A stretch of 64,000 nt of DNA from NCBI GenBank assembly GCA_020152595.1, contig JAIGNY010000659.1, positions 142,001 through 206,000 of the forward strand, given 5' to 3'. This document shows positions 36,301 to 50,481 of this stretch, one piece after another; positions within the stretch are counted from its first letter, which is position 1; every line of letters starts with the position of its first letter. This DNA comes from Chiridota heheva (Eukaryota > Echinodermata > Holothuroidea > Apodida > Chiridotidae). The translations under genes and the position numbers were made by a program. The notes under the pieces were generated by a model, which ran no database searches, was not told the origin of the DNA, and saw only the letters and a program-made list of their open reading frames with translations.

Positions 36301-38596
36301 AAAACGGAGATGTGTATCAACGAGGAATTACACTTAAAAAGCAAAACGGGGAATAGGCGTATGGTACATTTTTCAATAGGGGGCTGCAAACTTTGTGGGT
36401 GGCGTCCAGGAGCCAGGTCAAGGGCCACTGGTGGGGTCTAGGGGCAAAGCAATGTTGAGGCCCAGGGGCTAAGCTTCCGGATGCTCTCAAGTTTAATAAT
36501 TTAAGATGGAAAATTAGTCAAAATAAAGATGAGCTATTTTTTTGTAAATGTTTAATAGGAATGGCTCCAGGGTGAAATTTGGGGATGATTGTATACACCA
36601 TCCCCTATCTCCAAAAAGTGGAGGGTATATACCTGAAACCCCATGGGATCTACGTCTATGATGAAATGTTGATACATTCCAAACAAATGATCGGGGAGCA
36701 GTCGTGCAATTATACTGTAGTCATATGGTGTGTCTATGTTAATTAGTACTACTTCAGTTGCATATTTTTCACACTTTCCCCAAACAAAGTCAAGAAGAAC
36801 ATTTGCCGTCCTTCCCACATTGTGACCCGACAAAAGTGTGAATAATTACAAAACAATGAGGTTCACATAAGGACTTTTTCTTTAATCTAATTAAGTTCAA
36901 CTGGAACTGTAATCGCCTTGAATCTGGGAAAACGTGTCTCTTCGCCTTAGAACAGGGTTTTATATGAACTTCTTTTAGATGATGATGTGAAAATAGAATA
37001 GAATCATACTGCCGCATTGCTAATCACATCAGGTTGCTAATTAGTAATCAAATGAGGGAGTAATAAATGTAATAACTATTCTGAATATTCGCAAAATAGA
37101 TGAACAATTGCCAGTGCAAATCGGGAACATGCTTTTGCAAATTGGGAAACATGCTTTACAAACCGGGGAACAAGTTTTCGCAAATCGGGGAATATTGTTT
37201 ACTTACCGAAAATTGGGGAATCCGCACCACACTATCCAATTGGGGAAACACAGATTTTGGTGGAACTGAAGAATTCCTAATACACAAATTGCCCTACCAT
37301 ACTTGAAATCACATGAGGCATTCCTAATGGGACTTATTTCAAGAAACTGAACAAGCTCATTTGAAATTTGGGAATTCCCCGATTTCCGGTGTTTCCTGAT
37401 GCCAGGTTAAAAACCATATATTTCTTCATTCGGGGCGATTACATACGCACACATACACCTACGCAAAAATCACCAAATTTTGTCCTGTTCCAAAAACTTA
37501 TGACCCATAACCCTTAATATGAGGTCATCATATCAAGGGGGTGGCCATGTAGTGTAGGGGGTATAGGCAGTTATTTGCCTATACAGCAAAGTGACTACAA
37601 TATCTCATCTCCACATGTATATGTGGGTAATGAGATAATAAAGATAGCTCGTATACTTTTTTTCATTACTTACAATTGAAGTGTGGGAAAGTCAAACGTG
37701 TGTGGGGCAGAAAAGGAGTTACAAAATCACGCTAAAATACAAAAGTGTCCATTTGGACAAGAGTGAGGGTGGGGAAAGTGCCCCTTTTCTAAATTGAAAA
37801 GAGCCCCTCAATTACTATCGAAGAAGTGCCCGAGCTTTTAACTACCCACTAACAAAAACAGGCTTATATCCAGCCTAGAGTATATGTTGATCTACTACTT
37901 CTATTTCTCATTATTTACAATATGTCTCATCAGAGGCGAAGATGTTTCAAGGTGGGGATGGGGGGCGGAAGGCACAGGATCTGAGGGACACTTTCCAATT
38001 ATCGTATTTTTAAAGCATATAGCACAGCAAAAGAGCCTTATATCGTCCCCCCCTTCCCTTCGGAAACTTTCTAAACTTTTATAGCTTCAAACATCACTGG
38101 TGACCCATTTTCTTTTCTTCTTTTTAATTTAAAGCTTAATTTAGAGCTTTAAAATTTCAAGATGTTGTGGTCCAAAATTCGGTAAAATATAACGATTTTA
38201 TTGAAATGTACAACATTTGCTGACTTAGAAAATGTATAGATCATTATTCTTGACATCGGAAGGATTTAGATTTATAGATCATGATTAGCCATTGAATGGT
38301 TCATGAATCGGAATATTTAATGTCTAAAATTATGTGAAAAACAAAAGGGTCTTTGTGGAGGCTATCATTTTTTTGCTGCTAAGAATAAGATATGTAACTA
38401 TTTTTAGTATAAATCAGACCAGATAACCCAAATTCACACCCATCTTCAGCGAAACAGTCCCATATATATATTTTTCATTAAACCCAAAGTAAAGGCGCTC
38501 CGCGAGCGAAATTTGGGGTATTTTTTTGATGTTTGTGTTACTTTCTTCAATCTGTCAATACAAATATCAATTAGGCTGCTATAAGAAGGGGACTTA
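36301..38596. other. Intergenic with short G-rich repeat pieces
   Basis: Includes a CAGGGGCAAAGC-type fragment (36,400-36,475), a short GCAAATCGGGGAACA-type array of four or five degenerate 25-bp units (37,110-37,200) and G-rich segments. A 93-codon open frame on the minus strand (36,552-36,833) overlaps a repeat fragment and shows no family resemblance. Confidence 0.4.
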
Positions 38597-39064
<468 letters not shown>

Positions 39065-39066
<2 letters not shown>

Positions 39067-42000
39067 CAATTTTGTTGTCGGGAAAAATTAAGACCAGTGT
39101 TTCGTGCGAAGTGCGTGAAATATGACATTTGTATAGTCTTTTGAGGGAATAATGTGCTACTTTCTTTAATTAAAAATCATATATGAAGGAAAAATGTTTT
39201 CAACGTTTGAAAGGTTATGTTCCTTTCTCAGCACTTGTTCTCTTTGAAAGAGCATTTTTCCTTCTAAAAAAGGTAATTTTTTCCTTCAGAAAAAGGGCAC
39301 TTTTCCTCTCTGAAAAGGGCACTTTTTTAACTTTTTGAGAAAAGTGTGTCCCCTGGTTCCCGCCCTCTATTATTCCGTTACTCTTAATATTGTATCACAT
39401 CCAGGGTGAAGTCCTGCATCGCAGGCACCCAGGGATGAAGTCCCCAGAAGCTTCGCGTTTTTAGGCGTTTGGTATTAAAAAATTGTTTAGAATCGTGTTA
39501 ATTCCACACAGTCTGACAGTTCAGCAGTTAGTTAAACTAAAACTAGGATGGAGTAGCCTTCAAGGCGCGGATTCTGTAATGTGAATGCCGAAACTTTAAA
39601 TACATTTCCCTATATGAATGATCCAGGAATCAACAATTCTAGAGAAGGACGGCACCGGAGAGGGTTAATGCATCAGAGGTGACAAGCAAGGCACCAGAGG
39701 TGGCTTCCCCTCCCTAAATAAATAACATGTCGGGCTAAGAATACCAATGCCACCTTGATATTAGACACGAAGAGCTGGTGACAAGAGTCGATGAGCTGTG
39801 TTAAAAACGTGGTGATGGTGAAGGGGGAGTGGGTGGGGTTGGGAGAGAGTTTATATTACGTCCTTAGACTTTTGACTGCACTGAAGGCTCTTTTTAGTGG
39901 TAATTGGGTGACAGTGGGTGGTCAGTAAGAAGCTGGTGGTAATTAGCAACTGACGTTATTGGCATAGTTGGTAGACTAATCTATCGTGTGGGTGGCGATG
40001 ATTTTGAACTTGAATGTGTTATGAATGGTTGTTGTGACGATGCATGACGAAGAGATATGCGATTTGATCATGAGATCACATCAGGAGGCATAACAATTTT
40101 GTACAAATACTTCTTGGTGGTGAAGGGTAAATTGTCTATGAAGTTTCCAACACGGTTGTGTATGAGAGAAAAAAGTGAGATGATGAATCATAAATGAAGA
40201 CCAGCCTTGGCGCAACTTACGTCATGGGGGCCCGTGAAGAATTGGCGTTCAGGGCCTTTAACAGACATATAACAATATCATTTCTCAGGGGCCTCCAAAT
40301 TGCTCGGAACCCGTAGGGATTACCCAGGGCTTACCCACCTGATTGTTGCGCCACTGCCGCCATCATATCCTCAACTTTCTCATCAGGTGTATCCAACAAT
40401 CTGACTTTGCCATAGCTTCCCGAAAATAATTCCAAATAAAGGTCATATTTCTGACAGTTCTTACTTTAGATCTCCACTAAAAACTTCACTAAGCAGTGGA
40501 ACAACTAGGGCCCGTGGAGAAATTCTACATTCTACCATCAAACTATAATATTATAGTAAATGCTAATTTAGCTTCAGCATTAACAATATCAGTCTATGTT
40601 AGCTACAACTAAAAATCCCCACCATTTTATTTAGCCTTGACAATATGACCCTCAGACACACAAACATAACCTCAACATATATGTTGAGGTACTACAACAT
40701 TGATGTTTTCAAGTTTTGATCTTATTTTGTATCATGTATGTGTGAGGTTTTTTTTTTTGTGTGTGTAAGGTGTGAGTTTTGTATTCTATTTTTATTTTAG
40801 CATTTTATATGAAAGAGAACTTCAAAATAACGTAATGGTGAATTAAGCATGACAGATCTTATTTCATTTACAAGTTAAGACATTTCAAGTATAAATCTCA
40901 TTTGTGTAGAAAAGACTGAAAGACTGGGGAATTTGCCACCGGGGCCCCATAACAAACATATCACTATGTCATTTCTCAGGGGCCCCTAAAACGCTCGGGG
41001 CGAGGTTAACCCACCCTTCCCATCCTATTGTTGCGCCACTGAAGACCAGCATGCGACCCGTATCTTTGGGCTGGCGGTGTTGATAGCGATGTCGGTTGAC
41101 TATGTGGTGGTACCAGCATTCGACCCTTATTCTTTGGGCTGGTGATGTTGATCGCGATGTCGGTTGACTATTGTGGTGGTACGGTCGGTGAGCTGGTGGG
41201 TTCGGTGTTGACTGCAATATCAGTTGGTGGATTCATGGTAGCTAGCTTGGCTTGTTTTAGGCTCGGTGGGTTGGCATGGTTGTAGGTGTGAAGTTGAAAA
41301 TACCGGCGTATATTTGGGTCTAAAGTTGCTTTATTTGAGTCAATCTCTTGGCAATATATAGCAATGGTAATATGCCGACATTAAGGCCGAGATGGATGGT
41401 TCTACGTCGTGTCGCTGATCTTTGATTTGGAAGTGTTCATGGTTCTTGAGATGACGTGACTTGCATTATTTGATGAAAATGTGCATTATTTGCTGGAAAT
41501 GCGCTGAAAAAGTATCCAAATCCACGTCTTCAAAAACGAATGAGTTAAGAGTTTGTGGTTTGTTTCTATGCGTATGATGAGCTCTATAATAGGTGCGGGT
41601 TGACAGTAAGGACCTTAAACGTGAATGTTACCTATCAAACAATGCATGCCAATCAATTATGATGTGCCTTTGGCTCTTTTAGAACACTTTGTTAGTATGT
41701 TATATAACCGAACAAATCGAACAAGTAGTGAAGATAAAGCTCGTTTGCAGCTTTTTCACATAGAAAGATAGGTCTACAGGTCTAAGGGACTTCTTCCTCC
41801 AACCAAAGCAGCTCTTAATCAGTTAATCAGCACATCAGAAAAACTGCGTATCAAGCAGGTTATATAGTTGAAATTAAGTTCTTCTGAATGGGGATAGGAC
41901 GACATGTGGGCCTGCCAGAAGCAAGTCATTCCTGTCGTGAACTTATAACTGCCTAACTTAGATGCACGTGGTTGCCACCAACAATGCATGTACCAGATGC

Positions 42001-43308
42001 AAGTGTGTCAAAACAATGACATAATGTACTGCAATAAGTAATTGTTTGTAGTGAATGTGAGACTTATTCAGAGGATGCAAACGTGATTTTTTTTTATGAA
42101 ATAAGATTTTACCAAAATATTTGACCCATCAACCATTAATTCTACCTTCAAGTTGATAATATGCAAGTAAGTATTTCTATAAAACATAATTTTTGTCAAA
42201 GAATTGATGTTTTATTCAAACATATTTTTTAGTTACTCTGCAGTTTGATTAATCAATCTTGAAATTTTGCCTATGTGCAAACTTCATACAGAGACTTTAT
42301 TCAATAAATACATGTTCGGGTAGGTCAAATATTTCCGCAGTTTAAATTTCTCTCTTGAATAACTTACTGCATGGTTGTCATGACAATCTATACTATAGTA
42401 CTATAGCTTAACATTTTCATAATAATTTACGGGATAATTACAAAGGTGGCTGGCCTCAAATGCCATTTGAGATCAAAGACAATGTTATTGTACGGTTTTA
42501 GTGGACCAAGGCAATGAAATGTAAGACTGACTACCATTGCTTTTATCCCATTCCCAAAAGATAAATTTTGTGGAGAAAAATACAGAAAAAATGGCAAGAT
42601 TAGTTGATCACTTTTCATATTCTCCTAATACCAGAATAATAAAAGTTGCTTCTACTTGTGTTGCAAAGCCTGCAATTCATGATTCCATGGTGGTTGCTTG
42701 ATACTCTCCTAATCCAGTAGACAGATGACAGACTCCTAGCAGAGTGTAATTTATAGCGACATTTAGAAAGTGCTGATGACCATCATTCTCCCACATGTAT
42801 CTTCCTGATCTCAAAAGTATTTAAAACGAGTCTATTAGCCATTGGAATTTCAGAAATCAAACAAACCTATTAATGAATCAGGGTTTGATATGAATATATT
42901 ATCTTTTTCATCCCCCCAAAAAATCACAGTATAAAAGTATTGCATTTTCTAAATGTTCGCAAAAATTCACCATATACTGTACGTGGTTGTCATGACAACT
43001 TCAATTTCTGGTGTTATAATCATAGATCTAGAAACTGATCAATAAGATATTTGTGTCAATTTTTCAGTTGAATGCAATACAAAAACATTGTTTTGCCAAA
43101 AAAAAAATTGATGAGAAATTCAAATTTTCGCAAATGACTGTATTTAACACATATATAACATTGATATATTACAACGGTTGCCACGACAACCTCTCATTTG
43201 ATTCGATATTTGACTTTTTGTTTTAAGATGCCATGCAAAACCATTGGGCAATTGTAAGAGGTCAAATGGTGCCTCTCCCCTAAAAATCTTGGATCCACCA
43301 TAGTTACA
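39065..43308. other. Intergenic with scattered repeat remnants
   Basis: Two related fragments with TCATTTCTCAGGGGCC and TTGTTGCGCCACTG lie at 40,205-40,365 and 40,925-41,045. An inner-arm fragment of TTAA MITE family 2 lies at 40,800-40,925. A tandem duplication of about 66 bp (TTTGGGCTGG...GATGTCGGTTGACTA) lies at 41,045-41,185. No coding exon was recognised. Confidence 0.45.
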
Positions 43309-43625
43309 CATCTACCCACTGTGGTGCAGCGGTTATCATACCTGTCTACAGACCACGAGGCCTGGGTTCAAGCCTGGGTTAGGTAGACCAAGGAGTGTAG
43401 AAGCTCCTTGGGTAGACACGCCAGTGCAACAACAACTGGTTTTCAAAGGCCGTGGACATTGACTTGGTTGTCGATGTTATGTCTGTCCGTACGTCGTACC
43501 TGTGTTCTCGTCTGGGTCGTATCAAGCGTTTCGTTTCGTGATAGCATTGTTACTATCATGACCGAATACGCAAGCGACGACCCCGTCATTGTAATTGTGT
43601 GTTCACTCGTCGTCGTCAAGTAGTT
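43309..43625 (+). mobile_element. SINE-3, full-length with tRNA-derived head
   Basis: The head has TCTACC...GGTAGA pairing ends, GTGGTGCAGCGGTTATCAT (A box region) and CCTGGGTTCAAGCCTGG (B box). The core AACTGGTTTTCAAAGGCC follows, then the SINE-3 tail ending in a CGTCGTCGTC-type repeat at 43,605-43,620. This is the template for the copies at 30.8 and 48.7 kb. Confidence 0.88.
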
Positions 43626-43974
43626 ACACAAGAGAAGATAGACGACAATTATGAAAAACCATGGCAACCAAAAGTTGAATTTTCGATGGTTCAACATCTA
43701 AAATTTATTTTTAGGTCATGACCAATAACTGTGCCAAATTTCACGCTTTTATCAAAACGTGAACAATTTCATGAAATTATGGCCCAAATCCGCTGAAGAG
43801 CTATTAGATTCCCAAACGTATAATTTACGAACATAGTGATTTCTTGAAAATAGATTTTGCGAGCTTATGATATTAGTTTTCGTACATAACCTGTAACCTT
43901 CATCAGCTTCACTTTACAAAGTTTGCCATAACGCTAGTAACGCCTCGATTAAGTTTTAACTCCAGTTTAATAAT

Positions 43975-44160
43975 CTTGAAGGTCGGACATCCGGGAATGT
44001 TATTTATGGTGCACGGTGACGGAACAAAGCTTTTTTGACGATATCAAACTTCAAAAGAAAACAAAACAATCGATATCGACATACGAGACATCCGGGAATG
44101 TTGTTGTGCACGGCACATAACAATGCTTTTTTGACAATCTCAAATTTCGTCAAGTCTGTT
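43975..44160 (+). repeat. Tandem duplication of about 100 bp
   Basis: GACATCCGGGAATGTT...GTGCACGG...AATGCTTTTTTGAC-type sequence occurs at 43,985-44,060 and again at 44,087-44,160. Confidence 0.8.
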
Positions 44161-44379
44161 ATCATTGCAGTCAATGGGAAAAACATGATTTGTCATTTTT
44201 TAACAAATATGCCCTAGACAATTTATTTTTCTCAAATATGATGTGTATTACTAATAGTTTCGCTGACTGGCTGAGGCGACACAAGTTTTCAGGAAAATAT
44301 CCCATTGACTGTCAGACTGTAATTATAAAGTTTTCCCTAGTACCAGTACACTAGCTCGTACTAGTACTAGTCGTAGGCT

Positions 44380-44475
44380 ACTCCGACCACGAGAACTGGA
44401 CTCGGGCGCGTGACGTTGGCGAGTTCCTGTGTTACCAAACGTTATTTAGCCTTGTTGATTACAATCGGAATGCAG
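44380..44475 (+). promoter_or_regulatory. Possible first non-coding exon ending at a strong splice donor
   Basis: A CpG-richer stretch (CTCGGGCGCGTGACGTTGGC) leads to GGAATGCAG/GTGAGTGTC, a near-consensus donor after 44,475. The next recognised plus-strand acceptor before a gene is TTTTGACAG at 53,466, in front of the SLC35G1-like start. This may be the 5' UTR exon of that gene; pure inference. Confidence 0.25.
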
Positions 44476-45752
44476 GTGAGTGTCACCTACTTTTAATTTT
44501 ATCTAAATGTCCAAAGACCATTTGTAATTTGGTCGCGCTTCTGGCCATTTCGGTGATGCGGCTGCCATTTTCGTTCAAAACTAACACTGAGTTAATACAA
44601 CAGTTATGGATCAGGCTGCCTGGTCTAGTTAGTAACGTTTTATGGACCCGGACGAAATGTGTATCGGCCTAGAGGGTCTAGCTTAAAACTTTTAAGATAG
44701 ACCTATACATATTTCATCCAGGTCCATAACATATTTTCATTGAAAACTATTACGTTAGACCCAGCTGCCTGGTCTGTAGCATTTCATTGGTAGGCCTACC
44801 TTAAAATTTTACCCAAAACTATGATCAATGGATCCGGTGTAATCCCCCCCCCCCCCCTCTCTCTCCTCCCCAGTAAAATTTGGTCCCCTGCCCTTATTTC
44901 CTAGGAAATTTGGGGCCCCTAGATAATTAAGCCATAGCCATCCAGTAAATTTTTCCCCCTCATAGTAAAAAAAATGGTCCACTAGGAAATTTGGGCCCTG
45001 ATCCTTCTAGGAAATTTGGTGACAACAACTGGTGCCCCTTTTGCAAGAAAAAGCCCACCTTCTCCCTTCACACTCACAGTAATTTTTACAGCCGTTTTGC
45101 ATAAAGCACGCTTTTTTCTTTAGTGTATCCCAATGGGTACTGCTCAGATCAAAGAAAAGATTATATTTCTTTTTCACCGAAGAGCTTACTGGAACTTATT
45201 TATTGAAGGAACCGTACAGACACACCAGTAAATTACCTAATAAAATCAGTCCGGAGGGGACCAAATTCACTTGACATTACTTGGAAAATAAGGACCAGGG
45301 GACCCAAATTTACGAGTGGCAAAATTTACTATCACACCTGCAGTTGTCGCTACAGCCTGCCCCCATGTCACATATTGTTGCGCCCTATCAATTATGATCA
45401 TTATTATTATCATTTTTGTATTACTATTAATAAAACTCGGCGGCCATGTCTACGCAAAAAAGTTGATCATATTTCAGGCAAGAATGCTCCTTTACCTAAC
45501 TCCTCATTAATACATTGTTTATATACTGTGTACAAGGAACTATCATGGATCCAGATCCAGACATTTTACATTTTTGTCTGACTAAGATAGGTGTCCGGCC
45601 GACTGAGGGCCGTGAGGGGTGGGTTGGTTGGGTCGTAGGGTCATGAAAAAGTGACTGTAGGTCTACTATAGCCTACTACTGTACTTTACACTGTCAGGAT
45701 AGAGGTTGGTGTGGGGAGCCACATAGATATAGTACATTAATAATAAAAACAG
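44476..45752. other. No gene recognised
   Basis: Includes a C-rich tract (44,846-44,880) and several degenerate AGGAAATTTGGGGCCC pieces (44,870-45,020 and 45,240-45,310). Confidence 0.4.
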
Positions 45753-46160
45753 CAAACACAAATTCAGTATACAACGTTAAAATCATGTTTTTTAAGTCAA
45801 AATTTCCAATTCACAAACAAATTCAGAATTATAAAAACCAAGTGAATATAAATAACTGCATTATAAAACCAAGTAAAAACATTAGCAAAGGGAGAAAGTG
45901 AGGAATTGGCTGGTCAGTAAAGGATATGTCAACCACAAGTATGTTTCTTTGAATAGTAAGTATATGTAAGAGATATCATTATAATCCATATAAGGAACAA
46001 AATAGGTGAATGAGGAGATAATTTGCATGAATGAATAAGTAGTAATCACTGGGAGGAGTAATCACTGAATAATAATGCTGCTAGGATTTAAGCTGGTAAA
46101 TAACTGTATGATTAAAGGGACATAACGAGAAAAGATAAAGATGGGTCGTGAGGGGGAAAT
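45753..46160 (+). repeat. Direct repeat of about 410 bp, left copy
   Basis: Colinear with 48,117-48,533: AACACAAATTCAGTATACAA, GGGAGAAAGTGAGGAATTGG, CTGGTCAGT, ATAATGCTGCTAGGAT and AAGATAAAGATGGGTCGTGA. No coding potential. Confidence 0.9.
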
Positions 46161-48116
46161 ATCTTTTACAAACTCTACCCTGCCGAATATTGTCACATCC
46201 TCGGGACAATGGTGAATAGCAAAAAAAGTTATAATAATACGGATTCACGAATACATTAGTTACTAATCGTAAAAACGCTATACTACTAACTAAATATACA
46301 GTAGAATATAATTATCATGGACAGATGGCAAATAAGCAAGAATGATATACGCAGTATAAAATGAGGAAACAAATTCAAGTTTAAACACAAATAACAAAGA
46401 TAATAAACGCATCAAATCAATCAAACTTGTGCTCCTCAATGCAGCATCAAAATGATCAAAAGAATAATAATGACAATTCAACAAATGACAATTAGTTTAA
46501 TTTTTCCAATGCTACATGTAACTACCATGCAGATCCTAAAAAGGATAAACAAGGAATGAATTCATGTAGCATAAAAATGCAGCATTTACAGGAAAAGAAA
46601 AGCATCTGCTAGCAGGATAACAATATAACAGAAAGTACAAATGTATACCTAACAAGGGAAATTCATAAATGGCATTATTAATTATTTTGGATTCACATAA
46701 TAACAATTTCACATCATATTCAAAACTCAAATTTTAACTGAAAATCATGTGACTATACATGTATATAATATAGCTATGACTAAAAGTAGATAGTGAAGTT
46801 CAAGTTAAATTAATCAAACAAGTGTGCTTACTAAGTTTAAAATTAGTTTAATAAGATACTGGACACAATAAAAACAAAGATAAAAAAGGAGGGGGGGGGG
46901 GCGGGGACAACCCCAATAATTTCATCACTGAATACATGATCTAAACCAATCACTCCAATTGTTTTTGGTCTGAACTATAGCATTAATCTGATTAACCTGA
47001 CTTTTTCTGCATAATGAAACTATCGTCACTTGCCAATGCCTATCCAGTGCACCCTTATCTAAGAAGGAAGGAAGTCAAGCTTGTAAAAGCTTGCAACAAC
47101 TAAGTATAAGCATTAAAGTAGAAAACCTTTGCAAAATAACAATAGTCCACAAAACGAAGCCATTTTTTGACCTTATACAGTACGTACAGCAGTGACTCAT
47201 CAGTCATCACCCATTCCAAAGTGCAATGGACTCAATAAAAAAAATTAAAAAAATTACACACACTTAATCCAAAAGCTACACAAAACTTTACCTGCATGTT
47301 TGATCTGACCGCTACTGTTAATTCCATTATCCTTCTTTAAAATAATGCACATGCTCATAATCCAAAAGCTACACAAAACTTTACCAGCATGTTTTATCTG
47401 ACAGCTACTATTAATTCCATCATACTTCAACAAAAAAAATGGTAATGCATGCAATTGATTTACTCACAAGACAAGCTTGGCGACGACTATGCTGAACCAG
47501 CCAAATCTGGTTGTCCCTGGAACTTTGTTCCCCATTCGGACCCTAATCGTCAGGAGACTCACCCAAACATGACAACCAATTTTAATCAAAGAAATTCAGA
47601 ATACAACCACAGCAGCCGCAACACTTCACATCACCATTCACCAACAGCACATACATGTAAAAACAGTGTGTAATCAATCCAGTCTACTCATCTAACCAAA
47701 TTCAGTTGGAGAACACAAACATCAGGATTTCAATTTCTGCTATGACAAAAAAAAAATAAGAAAAAATTGAAAAATTGAATAACAGAACATTAAAAAAAAA
47801 AGATAATGATGAAATTCCTGGATTTTCAGTCTATTTCACCAATAACAACAAAAATCTACATTTTATAAAGCATCTGACTTTTCATGTCATTCTCTGCAAC
47901 TTATGTATTTCAAACCATTTCTAAACCAAATTAAACGAATACAACAAAACAGATTCTTGCAAGCCACAAATTCATTTGTTTATGTATGAATTCCATGCTG
48001 GATTAATATCACAACACGATACAGGCCCTATGACACGGGAGAACCCTACCCCTCCCTCCCTCAAAGAACAAAAAGATAACCTAGAGGCACAATCACACTG
48101 CATGAATACAAAATTC
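46161..48116. other. Sequence between the 410-bp direct repeats
   Basis: AT-rich and without a recognised coding region. It contains a tandem duplication of about 90 bp (47,265-47,353 and 47,356-47,445, AATCCAAAAGCTACACAAAA). A short minus-strand frame starting at 47,552 is discussed as a finding. Confidence 0.5.
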
Positions 48117-48533
48117 AAAACACAAATTCAGTATACAACTTTAAATTATGTTTTTAACTCAAAATTTCCAAATCACAAACAGATGCAACTTTACTTAACA
48201 GAATTATTAAACCAAGTGAACATTACTGCATTATAAAACCAAGTGAAAACATTAACAAAGGGAGAAAGTGAGGAATTGGCTGGTCAGTGAAGGATACAGT
48301 AGGTCAACCATAAGTATGTTTCTTTGAATAGTAAGTACATTGTAAGAGGTATCATTATGATCCATATAAGGAATTAAATAGGTGAATGATGAGATAATTT
48401 GTATGAATGAATAAGTATATCATTAGGAGGAGTTATCACCAAATAATAATGCTGCTAGGATATAAGCTGGTAAATATCTGTATGGTTAAAGGGACATAAC
48501 AAGAAAAGATAAAGATGGGTCGTGAGGGGAAAA
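48117..48533 (+). repeat. Direct repeat of about 410 bp, right copy
   Basis: Second copy of the segment at 45,753, about 2.36 kb downstream in the same orientation, with scattered substitutions and small indels. A SINE-3 copy lies about 110 bp to its right. Confidence 0.9.
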
Positions 48534-48639
48534 ATAAGCCTAACGTTACTTGTTAGTGTAGCATACTCTCGTCGATGATTGAGTCCAGTAAAAGCAGTGT
48601 CACAAACCAATTGGGAATTTATGAAAACGTAAGGGGGCA

Positions 48640-48912
48640 ACGACGACGAGTGAACACACAATTACAATGACAGGGTCGTCGCCTGCGTATTTGGTAATGA
48701 TAGTAACAATGCTATCATGAAACGCTTAATATGACCCGGACGAGAACACAGGTACGACGTACGGACAGACATAACATCGACAACCAAGTCAATGTCCACG
48801 GCCTTTGATAACCATTTGTGGTGCACTGGCGTGTCTACCCAACCCAGGCTTGAACCCAGGGCCTCGTGGTCTGTAGACATGTATGATAACCGCTACACCA
48901 CAGTTGGTAGAC
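48640..48912 (-). mobile_element. SINE-3 copy, antisense, with head
   Basis: Reverse complement of the element at 43.3 kb, from the tRNA-derived head (B box as TTGAACCCAGG near 48,851) to the tail repeat CGACGACGAG at 48,640. Confidence 0.88.
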
Positions 48913-50481
48913 AATGTAAGGAGGCACACACCATGGGAATTTATGAAACGTGTTGGGTATACCCACAAGACTGGGGACTGCCCTACAAGTCTGACAAATA
49001 GGCACAAAACAAAGCAACTGAATTTTTGTTTTACTTCTCACAACTTGTTTCTGAGGGGGCATATCCCTAAACAAAGAAAACCAGGGGGACTCTGGGGCAT
49101 CTTAATTAATATGATAAGATAATTACTGGCTTTTACTGGGAATTAATAACACACGCACTAAAGAACAATCAACGTGGTACCTTTACCTTATGGCAAAAGA
49201 GACAAAGAAAGGCTACATACAGTTTGTAAGGCCTGGCCTGCAAATTGCTAAAACTAACAAAGGCAATTGATAAGTAAACAGTTCTGTCCATTGATGGATC
49301 ATCACATAATAAGCAAATTCAATGAAAACATTCCTAGAGATTCTAGAACAGTTTGTGCACATATCACATTCATGCAGAGATTTATGGGCAAGAAGGCTAG
49401 TATCACAGGTACAAGAAGTACAGGATGGTAAACTAGTGTCACATGAAATTTCGCTAGAAAAAGGCAGGCAATGTCGATACACAACTTTGAAGATAAATTG
49501 TCACGTGAATCTCGCGAGGTGAAAGCAATATCAATATGGAGGTTAAACTGCCACAGCTGTAAAAAGTAAGCTGAGAGGAAAGCAATATCAATATGGAGGT
49601 TGAACTGCCACATCTGTAAAAAGTAAGCTTAGAGGAGAATGGAGATCAATGAAACTTTACAGGTCCTGCACAAATAGTTTTGGAATAACTTTAGAGCAGA
49701 TTTACTTCAACATGGAAGACTTTAAACAGATACAGTATGTTCCATGATAATACTTCCAAGTCAAACAAAGATTTGGGTTTATTTTTCAAAAGAGATTTTA
49801 CAGAGAATATTCGAATATAGGTCTAAAGATATTATTCCATTAAAAGGGGAACTTGCAGAGATTTATTCTGTGTATAGGTCCAAAGATATGCAGGTATAAT
49901 CCAGAAAAGATGCAAGTTGAGTTATTTATTCCGAAAATAGATTCCAAATTTCATGCTGCTGATAAGGTTACAGCATGTGTTCAGTCTGGGGTCTTATTTT
50001 CCTCTGCTGGGCATGGTGATATTGGAAAAGATTGAACATGTGGGTATCCCATATTACTCTGATGCAAATGAGTCACAAGGTCCAGTGTAGCTCTTCCCAT
50101 TGGCCAGGAGTTTCACATTACTTTTAAAATTCAGCTCCATCATTGGCAAAGGAGATACCGCTTGGTACTGTGTCATATCATGGAGAAACTCAAGGGGGAA
50201 CTAGAAATCAATCTGTCCCCTAGGTGGGCTGTGGAAACATTACATGGGGCTTAGTGCAACGTTCTCATTACAGTAAGGTGTATATACACAAAGACAATAG
50301 GTGGGATTTAGATTTTAAAGAATTAAGATGATATCATGGCTAGAAGTAACTTAAAGTCGAAGCAAATACACCAAAATATTTGTAAAAAATAAGTATACAA
50401 AAGATTAATGGGCATTTTGTCCCCTTCTCATTAAGACAGTTAAAATGCAACACAATCTATGACATAAATCAGTACATGTTT
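48913..50481. other. No gene recognised; small local duplications
   Basis: A duplication of about 50 bp (AAGCAATATCAATATGGAGG...CTGTAAAAAGTAAGCT) at 49,524-49,635 and a shorter one at 49,800-49,890. No family-like open frame. Confidence 0.4.

Noticed and set aside
36552-36833. Minus-strand 93-codon frame
   Set aside because: No family resemblance, and part of it covers a repeat fragment shared with 27.36 kb.
43312-43388. Functional tRNA gene
   Set aside because: It is the head of SINE-3; the same head with the same tail occurs antisense at 48.8 kb.
45753-48533. LTR-type element with two terminal repeats
   Set aside because: No recognised internal protein, no clear primer-binding or polypurine site, and no TG...CA ends; kept only as a direct-repeat pair.
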